A stretch of 64,000 nucleotides of DNA, from contig NC_135794.1 of assembly GCF_051106095.1 (NCBI RefSeq), positions 22,136,747 through 22,200,746 on the forward strand, in the 5' to 3' direction. Below the pieces are notes generated by a model, which saw only the letters and a list, made by a program, of their open reading frames with translations, was not told the DNA's origin and did no database searches. The DNA comes from Pogona vitticeps (taxonomy: Eukaryota > Chordata > Lepidosauria > Squamata > Agamidae). Both the position numbers and the translations under genes were made by a program. Below are positions 1 to 9,742 of the stretch, in pieces (position 1 is the stretch's first letter; each line of letters begins with the position of its first letter).

Positions 1-3000
1 TGAGGAACGGATGAAAGATTTCGCAGAGTTTAAAAAACTGGTGTTTGCAAGACATGGGATAAATGCAGAGCAGCTGAGACAAAGGTTCAGGTCCCTCACC
101 AAGAAGCCAGAACAGACTTTTACCCAAGTGGGGGCCCAATTGGTGAGGCTGCTTGAGAAATGGCTGTCGCAGGAGGGAACAGAGACCTATGAACAGCTTA
201 AAGACTTGATAGCCCTGGAACAGTTCTATTCAGTTCTGCATGGGGAATTGAAATTCCAGGTGAGGGAAAGGAAACCGAAATCTGTGGCAGCAGCCGCAGA
301 AATCGCGGATTTTATCTCCCAAATAAGAAAGCCCTTGGGTGAGGGGAAATCTGTAGGTAAACCCAAAGAAACCTACAGCAAGTACTCTCAGGGACCAGGG
401 AAAAGCCAGCAAGGGGGAGGGGCCCATGGTGAAGGGAAGCCCTCAGGCATGAAACCAAGCCCTCAGAATTTGGAGGGAAAACCCAAACAAGAGGAGAGAG
501 AATCAAAATACACCAGAAAATGCTATTTCTGTCAGGGAAAGGGTCATCTGATCTCAGAGTGTGAGAAATTGAAGCAGCTAAAAGGAATGGTGCCTCAGAA
601 TTCTAGTGGGACCAAGCCAAAAGCTGTGTTCTGTGTCCAGCAAGAGCAAGGCTCAGTGTCACAGAGGGAGCCTGTTGCCATGGCTACTCAGTCTGGAACA
701 GCTACCTATGCTGAGCAGGCTGAGGAAAATGGTCCTCTTGTGGAGGTAAAGCGCTGCTTGCTGATAAAAACAGATTCTCAGTTGTTTGAGACAGCCGGGG
801 TGGACGTAGGAATACTTGACCGTCAGTATAGGGGGCTGCGGGACACTTGTTCCCAGGTAACCCTGTGCCATCCCGATATCATTCCCCGGGAGTTTATAAT
901 CCCAAATGAGAGCATAAAGGTAGCAGGTATTGAGGGGCAGGTAATCTCTCTGCCAGTAGCAGAGGTACCTGTCAACTTTCAAGGCTGGAGGGGAGATTGG
1001 CGGATAGCGATTTCATCTACTCTGCCAGCAGCCGTGCTCGTGGGAAATGACCTGGCTGAACATGTGAAAAGGGTGCTAGTGATTACACGCTCACAAGCCA
1101 CCACGGGGACAGTTCAGGGGGGTAATGATGAGCCAGAGACGGAAGCAGAGGGGAGTTCAGAAGCTGTGGTGGAAACCTTAACCACAGACAGCAGATTTGG
1201 ACAGGAGCAAAAGGCAGACGCCACTCTCCAAAAGTGTTTTGAACAGGTGACTGACGCCCAGCTAACACCTGAAACCCCAGTGAGATTTCTGGAGAAAAAG
1301 GGGATTTTATATAGAGAGACCCTGAGGAATATCTCAAAAGGGGGAGATGGGATCAGAAGTCAGCTGGTGGTACCTGAAAAGTATCGCCCCATGATCTTAC
1401 AAAGGGGTCACTCTGACATGTTTGCTGCACACTTAGGGGTGAAAGGGCCCCTTGATTTGATCAAGCAAGATTGGGAGCAGATCACCCAGGATGACCCACT
1501 AGACGTTGTGACATACATAGACACCTTGATGAATGACCTAAGGAGAAATCTAGAGCTGGCAGCAGAAAACCTGCAAGCTCAGAAGGTCAGACAGAAAACA
1601 TGGTATGACCACAAAGCTAGAGAGAGGCACTTTGACCCAGGGGAGGAAGTGCTTTGGCTTAGGCCCTGCAGAGAGAACAAACTGCAGCTCAAATGGGCAG
1701 GACCATATAGGGTCATTTCTAAGATGTCAGACCTGAACTACCTAATAGAGCAGGAGGAGAACCAAGCAAGGAGGGTGGTTCATGTGAATGCCCTAAAACC
1801 CTACTACAGAGGGGAACAGAGGGTTTTATTTGCGATAAAAGCAGCTGAGAGTGAGGAAGCTGAATTGCCCTTCTGGGAGGGTAGAGGGGAAGTAAAATAC
1901 AACCCAGAGGAGGTAAAGATCAGTCCTGCACTCACCCAAGACCAGCAGCAAGAACTAAAAATGCTGCTTAGTAAATATCAACAGGTGTTTTCCAACAAGC
2001 CGGGGATAGTGAAGGGAGTGATGCATCGGATCCACACAGGGGATGCACCCCCGCAGGCAGTATCCCCATACCGAGTAACGGGACCCTATAGGGACAAGGT
2101 GCGGAAGGAGCTGGACGAAATGCTGAGGGAGAACATAATCGTCCCCTCTTCTAGTCCTTGGTCCTCTCCAATAGTCCTTGTGGACAAGCCTGATGGGAGC
2201 ATTAGGTTTTGTGTTGATTACAGGAAATTAAACCGTGTAACCACTCCTGATGCCTACCCAATGCCCAGGCTAGACAACCTGATTGAAACCATAGGGGGTT
2301 GTCGGTTCATCTCATCATTGGACCTGGTAAAGGGATATTGGCAATTAAGAATTGATCCCAGGGATCAAGAAAAGACTGCCTTTTGCAGCCCTTTTGGTCT
2401 CTATGAGTTTCGAGTCCTGAGCTTTGGTCTCAGAAATGCACCAGCCACATTCCAAAGGCTGATGGACCAGACCTTGGCAGGGCTCAGTGACTTTACAGTG
2501 GCCTACATTGACGACATAGGGATCTTCAGTAATACCTGGGAAGATCACCTGATACACCTGGAGTTAGTGCTGCAGAGGTTAAGTGCAGCAGGGCTAACAG
2601 TAAAGGCCAGCAAGTGTCAGCTGGGTAGCCCAGAAATAAAATACTTGGGTCACATGGTAGGGGGAGGAATGATAAAACCCCTGGAGGCCAAAATAGAAGC
2701 TGTTCGTGATTGGCCTAGACCCAACACCAAGAAAAAAGTCAAATCATTTCTTGGGTTGGTGGGCTACTACAGAAAGTTCATCCCGAGGTTTAGCGAGATT
2801 GCGGCTCCGCTGACCGATCTGACGAGGAAGAAGGCTGATGACCGCATCCCGTGGACCAGCGACTGTGAGGCGGCGTTCCAGAGGTTGAAGGAGGCGTTAA
2901 TCAACTATCCTGTCCTGCGTGCTCCAGACTTCGACCGGGAGTTCATCATCTACACCGATGCGTCTAACAGCGGGGTAGGAGCAGTTCTGTGCCAGGAGGA

Positions 3001-4132
3001 TGAGAATGGTGACCAGCATCCAGTGTCCTACTTGAGTAGGAAACTTCAGAAAGGTGAGAGACATTTGGCAACCGTGGAGAAGGAGTGTTTGGCCATAGTC
3101 TACGCGATCCAGAAGGCCAAGCCTTACATCTGGGGAAGACATTTTGTTCTGTGTACTGACCATTCACCATTGCAATGGTTAAAGACGATGAAAACCCACA
3201 ATAGCAAACTTATGAGGTGGGCTTTGAACTTACAGGACTATGACTTTGAAGTGAAGGTGGTCAGAGGGTCAGTGAACTGTGTTGCTGACGCCTTATCAAG
3301 AAGACCTGAAGACTGAAGACGGCGAAAGAACATGGACTATGTGTATATAATGAGAACAAAAAGTTAAAATGTACCTGGTTTTGAAATTGGTTTGTATGAA
3401 TAAAGGTAAAATTGATGTAATGTATATGGTAAATGTTTAAATGCCTATTTGCTATGGGTTAACTTAGAATGTAAGTATGAGTAAGTATAATATGGTATGT
3501 ATAACTGTTGTTGTGTATTTTATACAGGTTGTTTTTTGGTGAAAAGCACGTTAGCTTTCCCCCTACAAAACAACTTATAAAGAGGGGAGGTGTTACATAA
3601 CAGCACTGATGTTACCTGTCTGTCATGGGTTTGGAGGGAAAGTTCCATCCTATGGGGAGTGGAAGGCGGGACATCAGGAGGAGGGGCTGTACTGTATAAA
3701 TATGTGATGCCTGTGTGGTGAAGAGGAGATGCTGAGACAGACTGTGAGACACTGGGAGGGACGAAGCAGCAGCTGGGGAAGAAGAAGCTGTTGTGGGAGT
3801 CTGTGTGTCTGACAGGGTACTACTGTGTGTCAGAGTACCAACCTGAAAGGTTCAGGGGTCTGTTGGTTAGCCAGAACTGATGGGTTCAGGGTCTGTGCTT
3901 TAAGTTAAAGGTTCTAGGTGAACCAAACTGTATGCTGGTGTGTGTGAAAATAAGCCACGTTACTTTATTTTATTCACCTGATTGCTTATTTTTCCCTGTG
4001 TGTATTTAAAATAAACTTTATTCTTTTTGTTGTTTAAAAATCCATCCCTGGTCTGTGTGACTTATTATAGGGAATGGTTGGTGGCAGCTTAGTAACTGTG
4101 TGATAGATCCCAGTAGGTCTGGGTTTGTCACA
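1..4132 (+). mobile_element. Ty3/Gypsy LTR element, Gmr1-like, right part
   Basis: Fossil LTR retrotransposon entering from the left edge of the window. A single open frame of about 1,100 codons (11-3316) stays open upstream to the window edge, so the true start is outside. Parts in order: a SCAN-like capsid C-terminal region (about residues 8-105), a CCHC zinc knuckle (C171, C174, H179, C184), a protease-like region (about 245-360), integrase-derived parts (about 395-605), reverse transcriptase (about 640-900, with the YIDD box at 832-835) and RNase H (about 975-1095) as the last domain. A noncoding tail, a purine tract and the 3' LTR follow. Integrase before reverse transcriptase, with RNase H last, is the order of Gmr1-like Gypsy elements rather than ordinary Ty3/Gypsy. 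The element is not whole: about one internal break is apparent and the left LTR is out of view. The long open frame suggests a young copy. Confidence 0.88.
3591..4132 (+). repeat. 3' long terminal repeat of the Gmr1-like element
   Basis: A purine tract (3580-3590) directly precedes TGTTACATAACA, and the repeat ends TTTGTCACA, giving about 542 bp with TG...CA ends. Inside are a TATA box (TATAAATA, 3695-3702) and a poly(A) signal (AATAAA, 4010-4015) followed by a T-rich stretch, as expected for U3, R and U5. The left LTR needed for an age estimate lies outside the window. Confidence 0.75.
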
Positions 4133-4224
4133 GGAGTCACAGACAAATTTTTTTTACAGTTGGGGAAGAGTTGCTATTGGTCATGCTGTCTGGAAGATTC
4201 TGGAAATTGTATGTCAAAAAGTGA

Positions 4225-4860
4225 ACATCCTGTCAGGGGATTTTAAGAGCCACTATCAATCCCAAGTCTGAGTCTTTGGTACCAAGTCCTGAGTTCCGTT
4301 GAAGGGATGTGGTGGCGCTGCGGGCTAAACCGCAGAAGCCTGTGCTGCAGGGTCAGACGACCAAGCAGTCGTAAGATCGAATCCACGTGATGGAGTGAGC
4401 GCCCATCACTTGTCCCAGCTCCCGCCAACCTAGCAGTTCGAAAGCATGTAAAAATGCGAGTCGATAAATAGGTACCACCTCAGTGGGAAGGTAATGGCGT
4501 TCCATGTCTAGTTGCACTGGCCACGTGACCACGGAAACTGTCTTTGGACAAACGCTGGCTCTATGGCTGGGAGACGGGGATGAGCACCACCCCCTAGAGT
4601 CGAACACGACTGGACAAAAATTGTCAAGGGGAACCTTTACCTTTACCTTTTACCTGAGTCCCTAACTTCTAGTCTGTGTACGTATTAAAAACAACATTTT
4701 CCCCCCAGAACAAACTGAAGGGAGTGGTGGGTTCTGAGTCACGAGTTGAGTCTGAGTCATAAAGAAATAATAATGAGCTGACTCTGAGTGTGGACTTAAG
4801 TCGCTGGTGTGACTTAAGTCCAACTTGATGGCAAGTCCTGTTACTTGAGTCCCCTGGGCT
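4225..4860. repeat. GAGTC-rich interspersed repeat split by a SINE
   Basis: Two arms (about 4255-4297 and 4653-4855) are built from irregularly spaced GAGTC/AAGTC words, such as AAGTCTGAGTCTTTGG and GAGTCACGAGTTGAGTC. The arms read as one element interrupted by the SINE at 4298-4652. The family is not identified; it looks like a nonautonomous repeat rather than a tandem array. Confidence 0.5.
4298..4652 (+). mobile_element. Sauria-type SINE (tRNA head, BovB-like tail)
   Basis: About 355 bp starting with a tRNA-like promoter head (GTGGCGCTGCGGGCTAAACC, then TAAGATCGAATCCACG as B box). A conserved body follows, and the 3' part reads GAGTCGAACACGACTGGAC, which resembles the BovB 3' end, with a CCTTTACCTTTACC tail. 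Near-identical flanks CCTGAGTTCC (4288-4297) and CCTGAGTCCC (4653-4662) are its target-site duplication. Such SINEs are transcribed by RNA polymerase III and mobilised by the BovB enzyme; several BovB relics lie in this window. Confidence 0.8.
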
Positions 4861-5560
4861 TTAGGCAGGACTGTTTTTTCCTCTCCTTGCCCTATCTGCA
4901 GAGGGAAGCGAGGCCTCTGCCTCAGGAAGCATAGTGATTCCCTGTAATTTCAAACAGCAACTTTAGGGCCATCAGATAGACTGACCGATAGGTAGGTCAT
5001 CGCAGGCCTTCAGGTTTCTCGGCACTCTTTTCGCACTCGGACTCTCTTGCCCTTTCTTCCTTCCCTTCCCTTCCCGACTTCATCTGAGGACAAGGAAGAG
5101 AGGCTGGCCAGGCACTGTTCTCTCTGCCTGCTCTCACAAAACGCCGTGCCTTCTGCCACCCCACTGCCACGGAACCAGCAGGCACCCGTCCCCATTAAGC
5201 ATCTTATTTGCATGGACGGAAAGTGCAAATTGCCACTTCGCTCCTCCGGGTTGGGCCTCCAGGGTCGTCGGAGGACAGAAGGGGAGGAGACCAGTTTCAG
5301 ATTTCGGGCACAGCAGGAAGCTTCCAAAATTAATGAGGAGGGACCAGGAGAAACAGCAGGGCTGCAGGAAAGACGAAAATGCACAAACGCCTGCTGTAGC
5401 TTTGAGCCGTTTTGTGCTTGACTTTTGCCAAGTTCCTTGAACTGCTCTTGTTATTAATAACAATTGCATGGACGAGGAAGATAATGGCGCTTGGTGGTAA
5501 AAAACCTATTCTTTTTTAGATTCAGAGAACTCTAGGTTTAGTTCCCAGGTATGAATGGGA
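4861..5560. other. Unique intergenic DNA with a CpG-containing block
   Basis: No gene or repeat recognised. About 5020-5480 is richer in CpG than its surroundings and contains an octamer-like ATTTGCAT (about 5208) and a perfect 16-bp palindrome, TTGTTATTAATAACAA (5448-5463). Open frames on both strands here have no recognisable domain and are treated as chance. Confidence 0.4.
5448..5463. promoter_or_regulatory. Perfect 16-bp palindrome, inverted SOX-like half sites
   Basis: TTGTTATTAATAACAA reads the same on both strands and holds two inverted AACAA words; the core also resembles a HNF1-type half-site pair. It lies in a unique block about 2 kb upstream of the AEN promoter. Function is inference only. 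Confidence 0.2.
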
Positions 5561-5563
5561 ATA

Positions 5564-5893
5564 AGCTGGCTGGCTGGCTCAGTAAGTTAGGTCTCTGGCT
5601 TGTGGAGCCAGGGGCTGGCAGTTCCATTTCCCATTGGGCCTCCTGGGAGAAGAGCCAGCCTGGGGGGCCTTGGGCCAGCTGCACAATCTTAAGGCTTCCC
5701 CAGGAAGAAGGGAATAGTCAACCACTTCTGAGTATTCTCTACCTAGAAAACCCCTGAAAAGGTCAGAATTAAGTTAAATTTAAGTAATTATCAAAAGTAA
5801 GCAAGTATTTTTGTATTGTTGTATTTGTTTTGGAAAAATAAAAAAATCTATAAAAAAAAAGTCAAAATTGACTTGATGGCACATTTGTTTATA

Positions 5894-5962
<69 letters not shown>
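5564..5962 (+). mobile_element. tRNA-derived SINE with GAT-repeat tail, interrupted
   Basis: A tRNA-like head (GGCTGGCTCAGTAAGTTAGG; GGCAGTTCCATTTCCCA as degraded B box) is followed by the usual body (GAGAAGAGCCAGCCTGGG). The 3' end, TTGACTTGATGGCACA, runs into a pure (GAT)n tract at 5898-5962. The SINE is split at its GTCAGAATT word by a 90-bp poly(A)-ended insertion (5771-5860). Confidence 0.75.
5771..5860 (+). mobile_element. Short 5'-truncated poly(A) retroinsert
   Basis: Ninety AT-rich bases with an internal AATAAA end in a run of nine A. They are flanked by GTCAGAATT (5762-5770) and GTCAAAATT (5861-5869), a nearly intact target-site duplication within the SINE 3' region. Poly(A), the TT/AA-like target and the duplication fit L1-type target-primed insertion. 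The source is too short to identify. Confidence 0.55.
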
Positions 5963-6944
5963 GCTCAGAGCAGAGTCCACCTGGCTAGACAAGAAACCTG
6001 AATTCTGAAATTATTTGATCCAAGATCTCACCTTGGATGGAACAGCAAATAATATCTGTTTTCAGTAGCATGGTGGTTTGTCGCTTGAGGGAAGGGGAGA
6101 GGGGATTAGACAGGCCCTGTGATCTAGCCAAAAAGTTGGATGCTCCCAGCATTGAGAGAGAGAGAGAAGTGGCCCCAGAGCACACCGTTGGGAGCTGCCG
6201 GCCCTCAGGATCCGTCCTTTTGAAGGGCTGACGGGAACACTCCACCAGACTCTCCTATGGCGCTTTTTTACCAGCCCGCACGGGTGCGCAGGCTGTCCAA
6301 GAGGTTGGCTCTTCACGCCATGAGCCAGGCTCCTTGGCCGCCATGCAGCATCTCTGCCTCCTCGGCCAGCCACGGACAGCTCTGCCCTCTGCAAAGAGAG
6401 GAGGAGGCAGGATGGAAAGGCTCACAAAGGAGCACAATCAATTTCCCAACCTGTCTGACACTGCCGGAGCTGCTAATGAAAAATCTTCCCGAAGAGGACT
6501 AACCTGCTGTGAGTTGACGGGGCCCACGTGCGGCACAGTTTGGACAGCAAAACCCAGCACAGAGCCTTGTTCCACCCTATCGAGTAGTATTTCGGGAAAC
6601 GGTGGCTTTCTTTTGGACCACCTCTCCATTAATTCCAGAATAAACCAAGTGCTATTACAGACCAGGATGTTTGCTATTGGGAGACTTTCTTTTCACATTT
6701 CCATATTTCACAAGACACAAAGAACAACCTTCCACTTTATAATTCTTGTCTTTTTTTTCCCCCTTGCTGGCAGCAGCCAAATTCATTTTCAAGTTTTTAT
6801 GTCGATGTACAAGATCTTTCACACATGAACACAAACATTAAGATTGTGGCTAAATGCGTTGCATTGGATTGTATTGGAATGGACTCTGGTGCAGAGCCCA
6901 ACAGAAATAAATATGACAATGTGGATGATGTTTGGTCTCCAGTG
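5963..6944. other. Unique intergenic DNA, nothing recognised
   Basis: Single-copy-looking sequence with short overlapping frames on both strands and no domain, splice pattern or repeat that can be named. Confidence 0.4.
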
Positions 6945-7110
6945 CAATGTACTTATTTACTTTTTATTTTAGTTATTTAGAGTAATTATATACCGCCCAT
7001 CTAAGGGCAAGCCACTACTCGGGGTGATTTGCAGCACTTAAAACCCCACCCTGCAAGCGAACAAAGGACGGAACAATAACCAAAGTTAAAAAAAACAGTA
7101 ACAAGCAAAA
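6945..7110 (-). mobile_element. L2/CR1-type LINE or SINE 3' tail fragment
   Basis: T-rich start, then TTATATACCGCCCATCTAAGGG, the reverse of a typical reptile LINE/SINE 3' end (GGCGGTATATAA with an A-rich tail). Only the terminal part remains. Confidence 0.45.
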
Positions 7111-7144
7111 TAAATAAATAAATAAAACAAAAATAATTTTATTT

Positions 7145-7224
7145 TTTATTGCATTTTAATTGAATTTTAATTGTTGTAAGCCGCCCAGAGACCTTTGGGC
7201 AGAGTGGGCGGCATATAAGTTGAA

Positions 7225-7287
<63 letters not shown>

Positions 7288-7289
7288 AT
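7145..7289 (+). mobile_element. LINE 3' tail ending in (AAAT)n
   Basis: TTGTAAGCCGCCCAGAGACC and GGGCGGCATATAAGTTG are followed by about 17 AAAT units (7222-7289). The same 3' end occurs reversed at 22760-22934, so this is a dispersed L2/L3-like LINE tail family. Confidence 0.65.
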
Positions 7290-7439
7290 CCAGAGGCTAG
7301 AAGAGTAAAACTATTTCCAAGTAAAAAAACACGTGATACAGTTGCAAAGCGAAAACCGCAAGCCTTTGAACCTGCAACATTTCCTTCCGAGTAAACAGGC
7401 ACCAGCGAGAATTGACAAGAAAATTAGAAGTTTTAATCC

Positions 7440-7670
7440 CTTTGCGAGCATGCGCAGTGCGAGAGGGATTTTTAAAGTCGCTCTCTCCCCCCCCTCCCCG
7501 ACACTCCTCTTTATGCAGATATTACTCCGCCTCTTGGCCCGAGCGTCCAATCAAAGGCAAGGGGAGGAGCCGCAGCGCCGGACTTGCCCGGGCATGTGGG
7601 AGACACGCTAGCGCTCTGGACTTCCGGGAAAGCCACGTGGGTGGTGGGGGAGAGAGCCGGCTTTGCTTAG
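7440..7670 (+). promoter_or_regulatory. AEN: AEN promoter and noncoding first exon
   Basis: CpG-containing, TATA-less block upstream of the AEN coding exons. Visible motifs on the + strand: an NRF1-like GCATGCGCA (7448-7456), a CCAAT box (7547-7551) beside CTCCGCCTC (about 7525), a p53 response element (7580-7599), an ETS-type ACTTCCGGG (7620-7628) and a CACGTG E-box (7634-7639). The block ends in CTTAG followed by GTAAGG (donor GT at 7671-7672), a strong splice donor. The first exon is therefore noncoding and joins the acceptor at 9741. The transcription start is not determined. Confidence 0.7.
7580..7599 (+). promoter_or_regulatory. p53 response element in the AEN promoter
   Basis: Two abutting decamers, GGACTTGCCC and GGGCATGTGG, match the p53 consensus RRRCWWGYYY. 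The first is perfect; the second matches 8 of 10 with an intact CATG core. There is no spacer. AEN is an established p53-induced gene in mammals, so this is a likely direct p53 site. Confidence 0.7.
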
Positions 7671-7683
7671 GTAAGGCGAGCAT

Positions 7684-7747
7684 GGGGGTGGGTCGGTGAG
7701 GGGGGGGGGCAAATAGGAAATCGGGGGGGGGGGTAAAAGGGGGGGAA
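7684..7747 (+). promoter_or_regulatory. G-run cluster just downstream of AEN exon 1
   Basis: At least four runs of five to eleven G lie within about 65 bases on the nontemplate strand, starting 14 bases after the splice donor. This is the layout of a G-quadruplex or R-loop-prone 5' intron end. Another run of 12-13 G lies near 7900. Confidence 0.45.
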
Positions 7748-7799
7748 TAGTAGGATGATGTCTAGAAAGGGTCAGTGTCGAGATTCCCAGGGAGAGGAC

Positions 7800-7858
7800 A
7801 TTATTTATTTTATTTATTTATTTTATTAGATTTATACCCCGCCAATCTAGACATGGGT
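7800..7858 (-). mobile_element. Short LINE/SINE 3' tail in AEN intron 1
   Basis: A (TTTA)n-like run leads into GATTTATACCCCGCCAATCT, the reversed 3' end of the family also seen at 48955-49045 (ATCTATACCCCGCCCCTCTA). Confidence 0.5.
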
Positions 7859-8582
7859 CCTATTATCTCTTTAGAGATTCCTCCCACCCATTAGCTACTT
7901 TTGGGGGGGGGGGGTTGAAGAAGGAGGGTGGGATCCCTGACGGTGAGGATCCCCTCTGGTTAAACTGGGAGGGGGGGCATGGGACTGGGAGCAGGAAGGC
8001 TCCCTTCCTTGCTGCCTGAAACCCTTTCCTAGGATTTTGGAACGGATTCCTTTTTATAGGCCAGCCAAAAAAGGAAGAAAAAAAGGACATGGGGAGGGCG
8101 GATTGCGGAAGGACGAAAGGGATTTCATGAAGATCTGTCCTGTCCCCCCCTCCCCCAAATCTGATACTTTTGAGGATCGGGGAGGGGAAGAGTTGTGTAG
8201 AGGGAAGGGGGTAGGGAGATTGCAAGAGTGGAAATTTTGGAAACCCCCCACCCAAGATCAGGAGTCCTCCAGTCAGCAGGGATTTGGGGAGATATGGTCC
8301 AAAGTGGGGGTGGGGAGGTGGGGCTGAGGTGTGGGCTGGTGAGGTTTAAGGGAGGTCTCCAAGGAGAGATCAGGAGGAGGAGAAGATGATGATGAGGTGG
8401 CCCATCGGGCTGGCTAGCAGGAGAGGTTCTACAGGTATGGCCTGTGACATCATTATGGGCGGGGTGGCCGAATATATAGGTTCCCGGCTGTGGCTGGACT
8501 GGGAATCTACAGCAGTCGCCACCTCTCAGAACTGGTTTTGCAGAGTTTAGAACTGCAGGATAAAATTTGAAAAAATGGGAAC

Positions 8583-8745
8583 AGCTTGGAGAGCTCATTG
8601 GTTTAGGGCTCTGGAGCCAGAGGTTGGGAGTTCGATTCCCCCTTTGTGCCTCCTTGATGGCGGCTGGACTCCACGATCCATGAGAGTCCCTTCCAGTGCT
8701 GCAGTTCCAAGATGTTGATGATGGTGATCCGTAAGGACTAATTGT
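8583..8745 (+). mobile_element. tRNA-derived SINE, CR1-like-tailed subfamily
   Basis: A tRNA-like head with B box GGTTGGGAGTTCGATTCC is followed by TGGACTCCACGATCCATGAG and CCCTTCCAGTGCTGCAGTTC, a CR1-like 3' end, and a GATGTTGATGATGG tail. It lies in AEN intron 1. The head matches the other tRNA SINEs here but the tail differs. Confidence 0.7.
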
Positions 8746-9450
8746 ACCTGGGAGAGCCGTGTCACCCATCCTGGTTGAGATGATGAACCAGAGAGCACAT
8801 CCTTTCTCTCTTTTCTCTGCCCCACCTTGTCTGGCTGGCTGTCACTTCTAGACACACGGGACGGTGTTGAGGATGGAGAGAAACGATCATGGAAGGGCAG
8901 TGCCCCAGGGCTTTCCGCCTCCTGCCTGTTCTCTGGGCAGCCATGCTACCAGCTGAGTGCCCACTTTTACAGCCAGGATGAGATTCCATACACAAAGACA
9001 ACCCTGCAAAGGGGGGGGGGGGAGAAGACACAAATCAGTGCTTTTTTTACTTTTGGTCTTCCAGCTGTTTTAGACTTCAGCTCCAGAATCCTTTACCCTT
9101 GGGCAGGTTGACTGAGGCTTCCTGGCTGAGACAGCGGGAGGGTCTAAGGTTGGAAGCCATTGTCTTATACATGACTTTATAAGCAAATGGGAATCTTGAT
9201 GCAGTAAATAGCAGTTCATAATCAATATTAAACGTGCCCACTTGTCTATTGCAGATGAATTTTTTTGAGAGGAGACTATCGAAGTAGAAATGGCATGAGG
9301 ACTTTTAGGAAAGGACTCCCTTTGCCAACTTTCTGATTTTATTTTATTTTTTGTTCAACTTCTCCTTGTTCTGATTAAAGTCAGAAACCTGTGGAAATCT
9401 ACCACAAATTATCCAGGGAGTGGCTACTAGGTCCTGGTGTCTTTGATTTA

Positions 9451-9587
9451 TTGGCTGCCAGCCTTGGGTCGCCAGATGTTCTAGGACTGAATCTCCCAGA
9501 AGCCTTCACCACTCGCTGTGCTGGCCGGGATTTCTGGGAGTTGCAGTCCAAGACAACATCTGGAGACCCAAGGTTGGACAGCGGTGC
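9451..9587. mobile_element. Palindromic hAT MITE (CAGTGGT family), diverged
   Basis: Two inverted arms, the left around CCAGATGTTCTAGGACTG and the right around GTCCAAGACAACATCTGG, surround TCTCCCAGAAGCC and TTTCTGGGAGTTGC words. This is the structure of the family at 13225 and 61610. The outer ends are decayed. It lies in AEN intron 1, about 155 bp before the coding exon. Confidence 0.6.
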
Positions 9588-9742
9588 TTTAGTTAGGTGA
9601 TGTGAGTGCCTTAGTGGAAAGTAAGTGGTGTTCCTTCCACAGGTACCAAATGCATCCTCCGCCTTGTATATACTTTTCAGATCTGGGGCAGTAGCTTTTC
9701 TCCTCCCATGTTCCTAACTGTATCGCCCTTTGCATTCTCAGG

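Noticed and set aside
8125-8769. 214-codon - strand frame in AEN intron 1
   Set aside because: It runs antisense across a tRNA-type SINE and low-complexity C/T-rich DNA, and no domain is recognisable.
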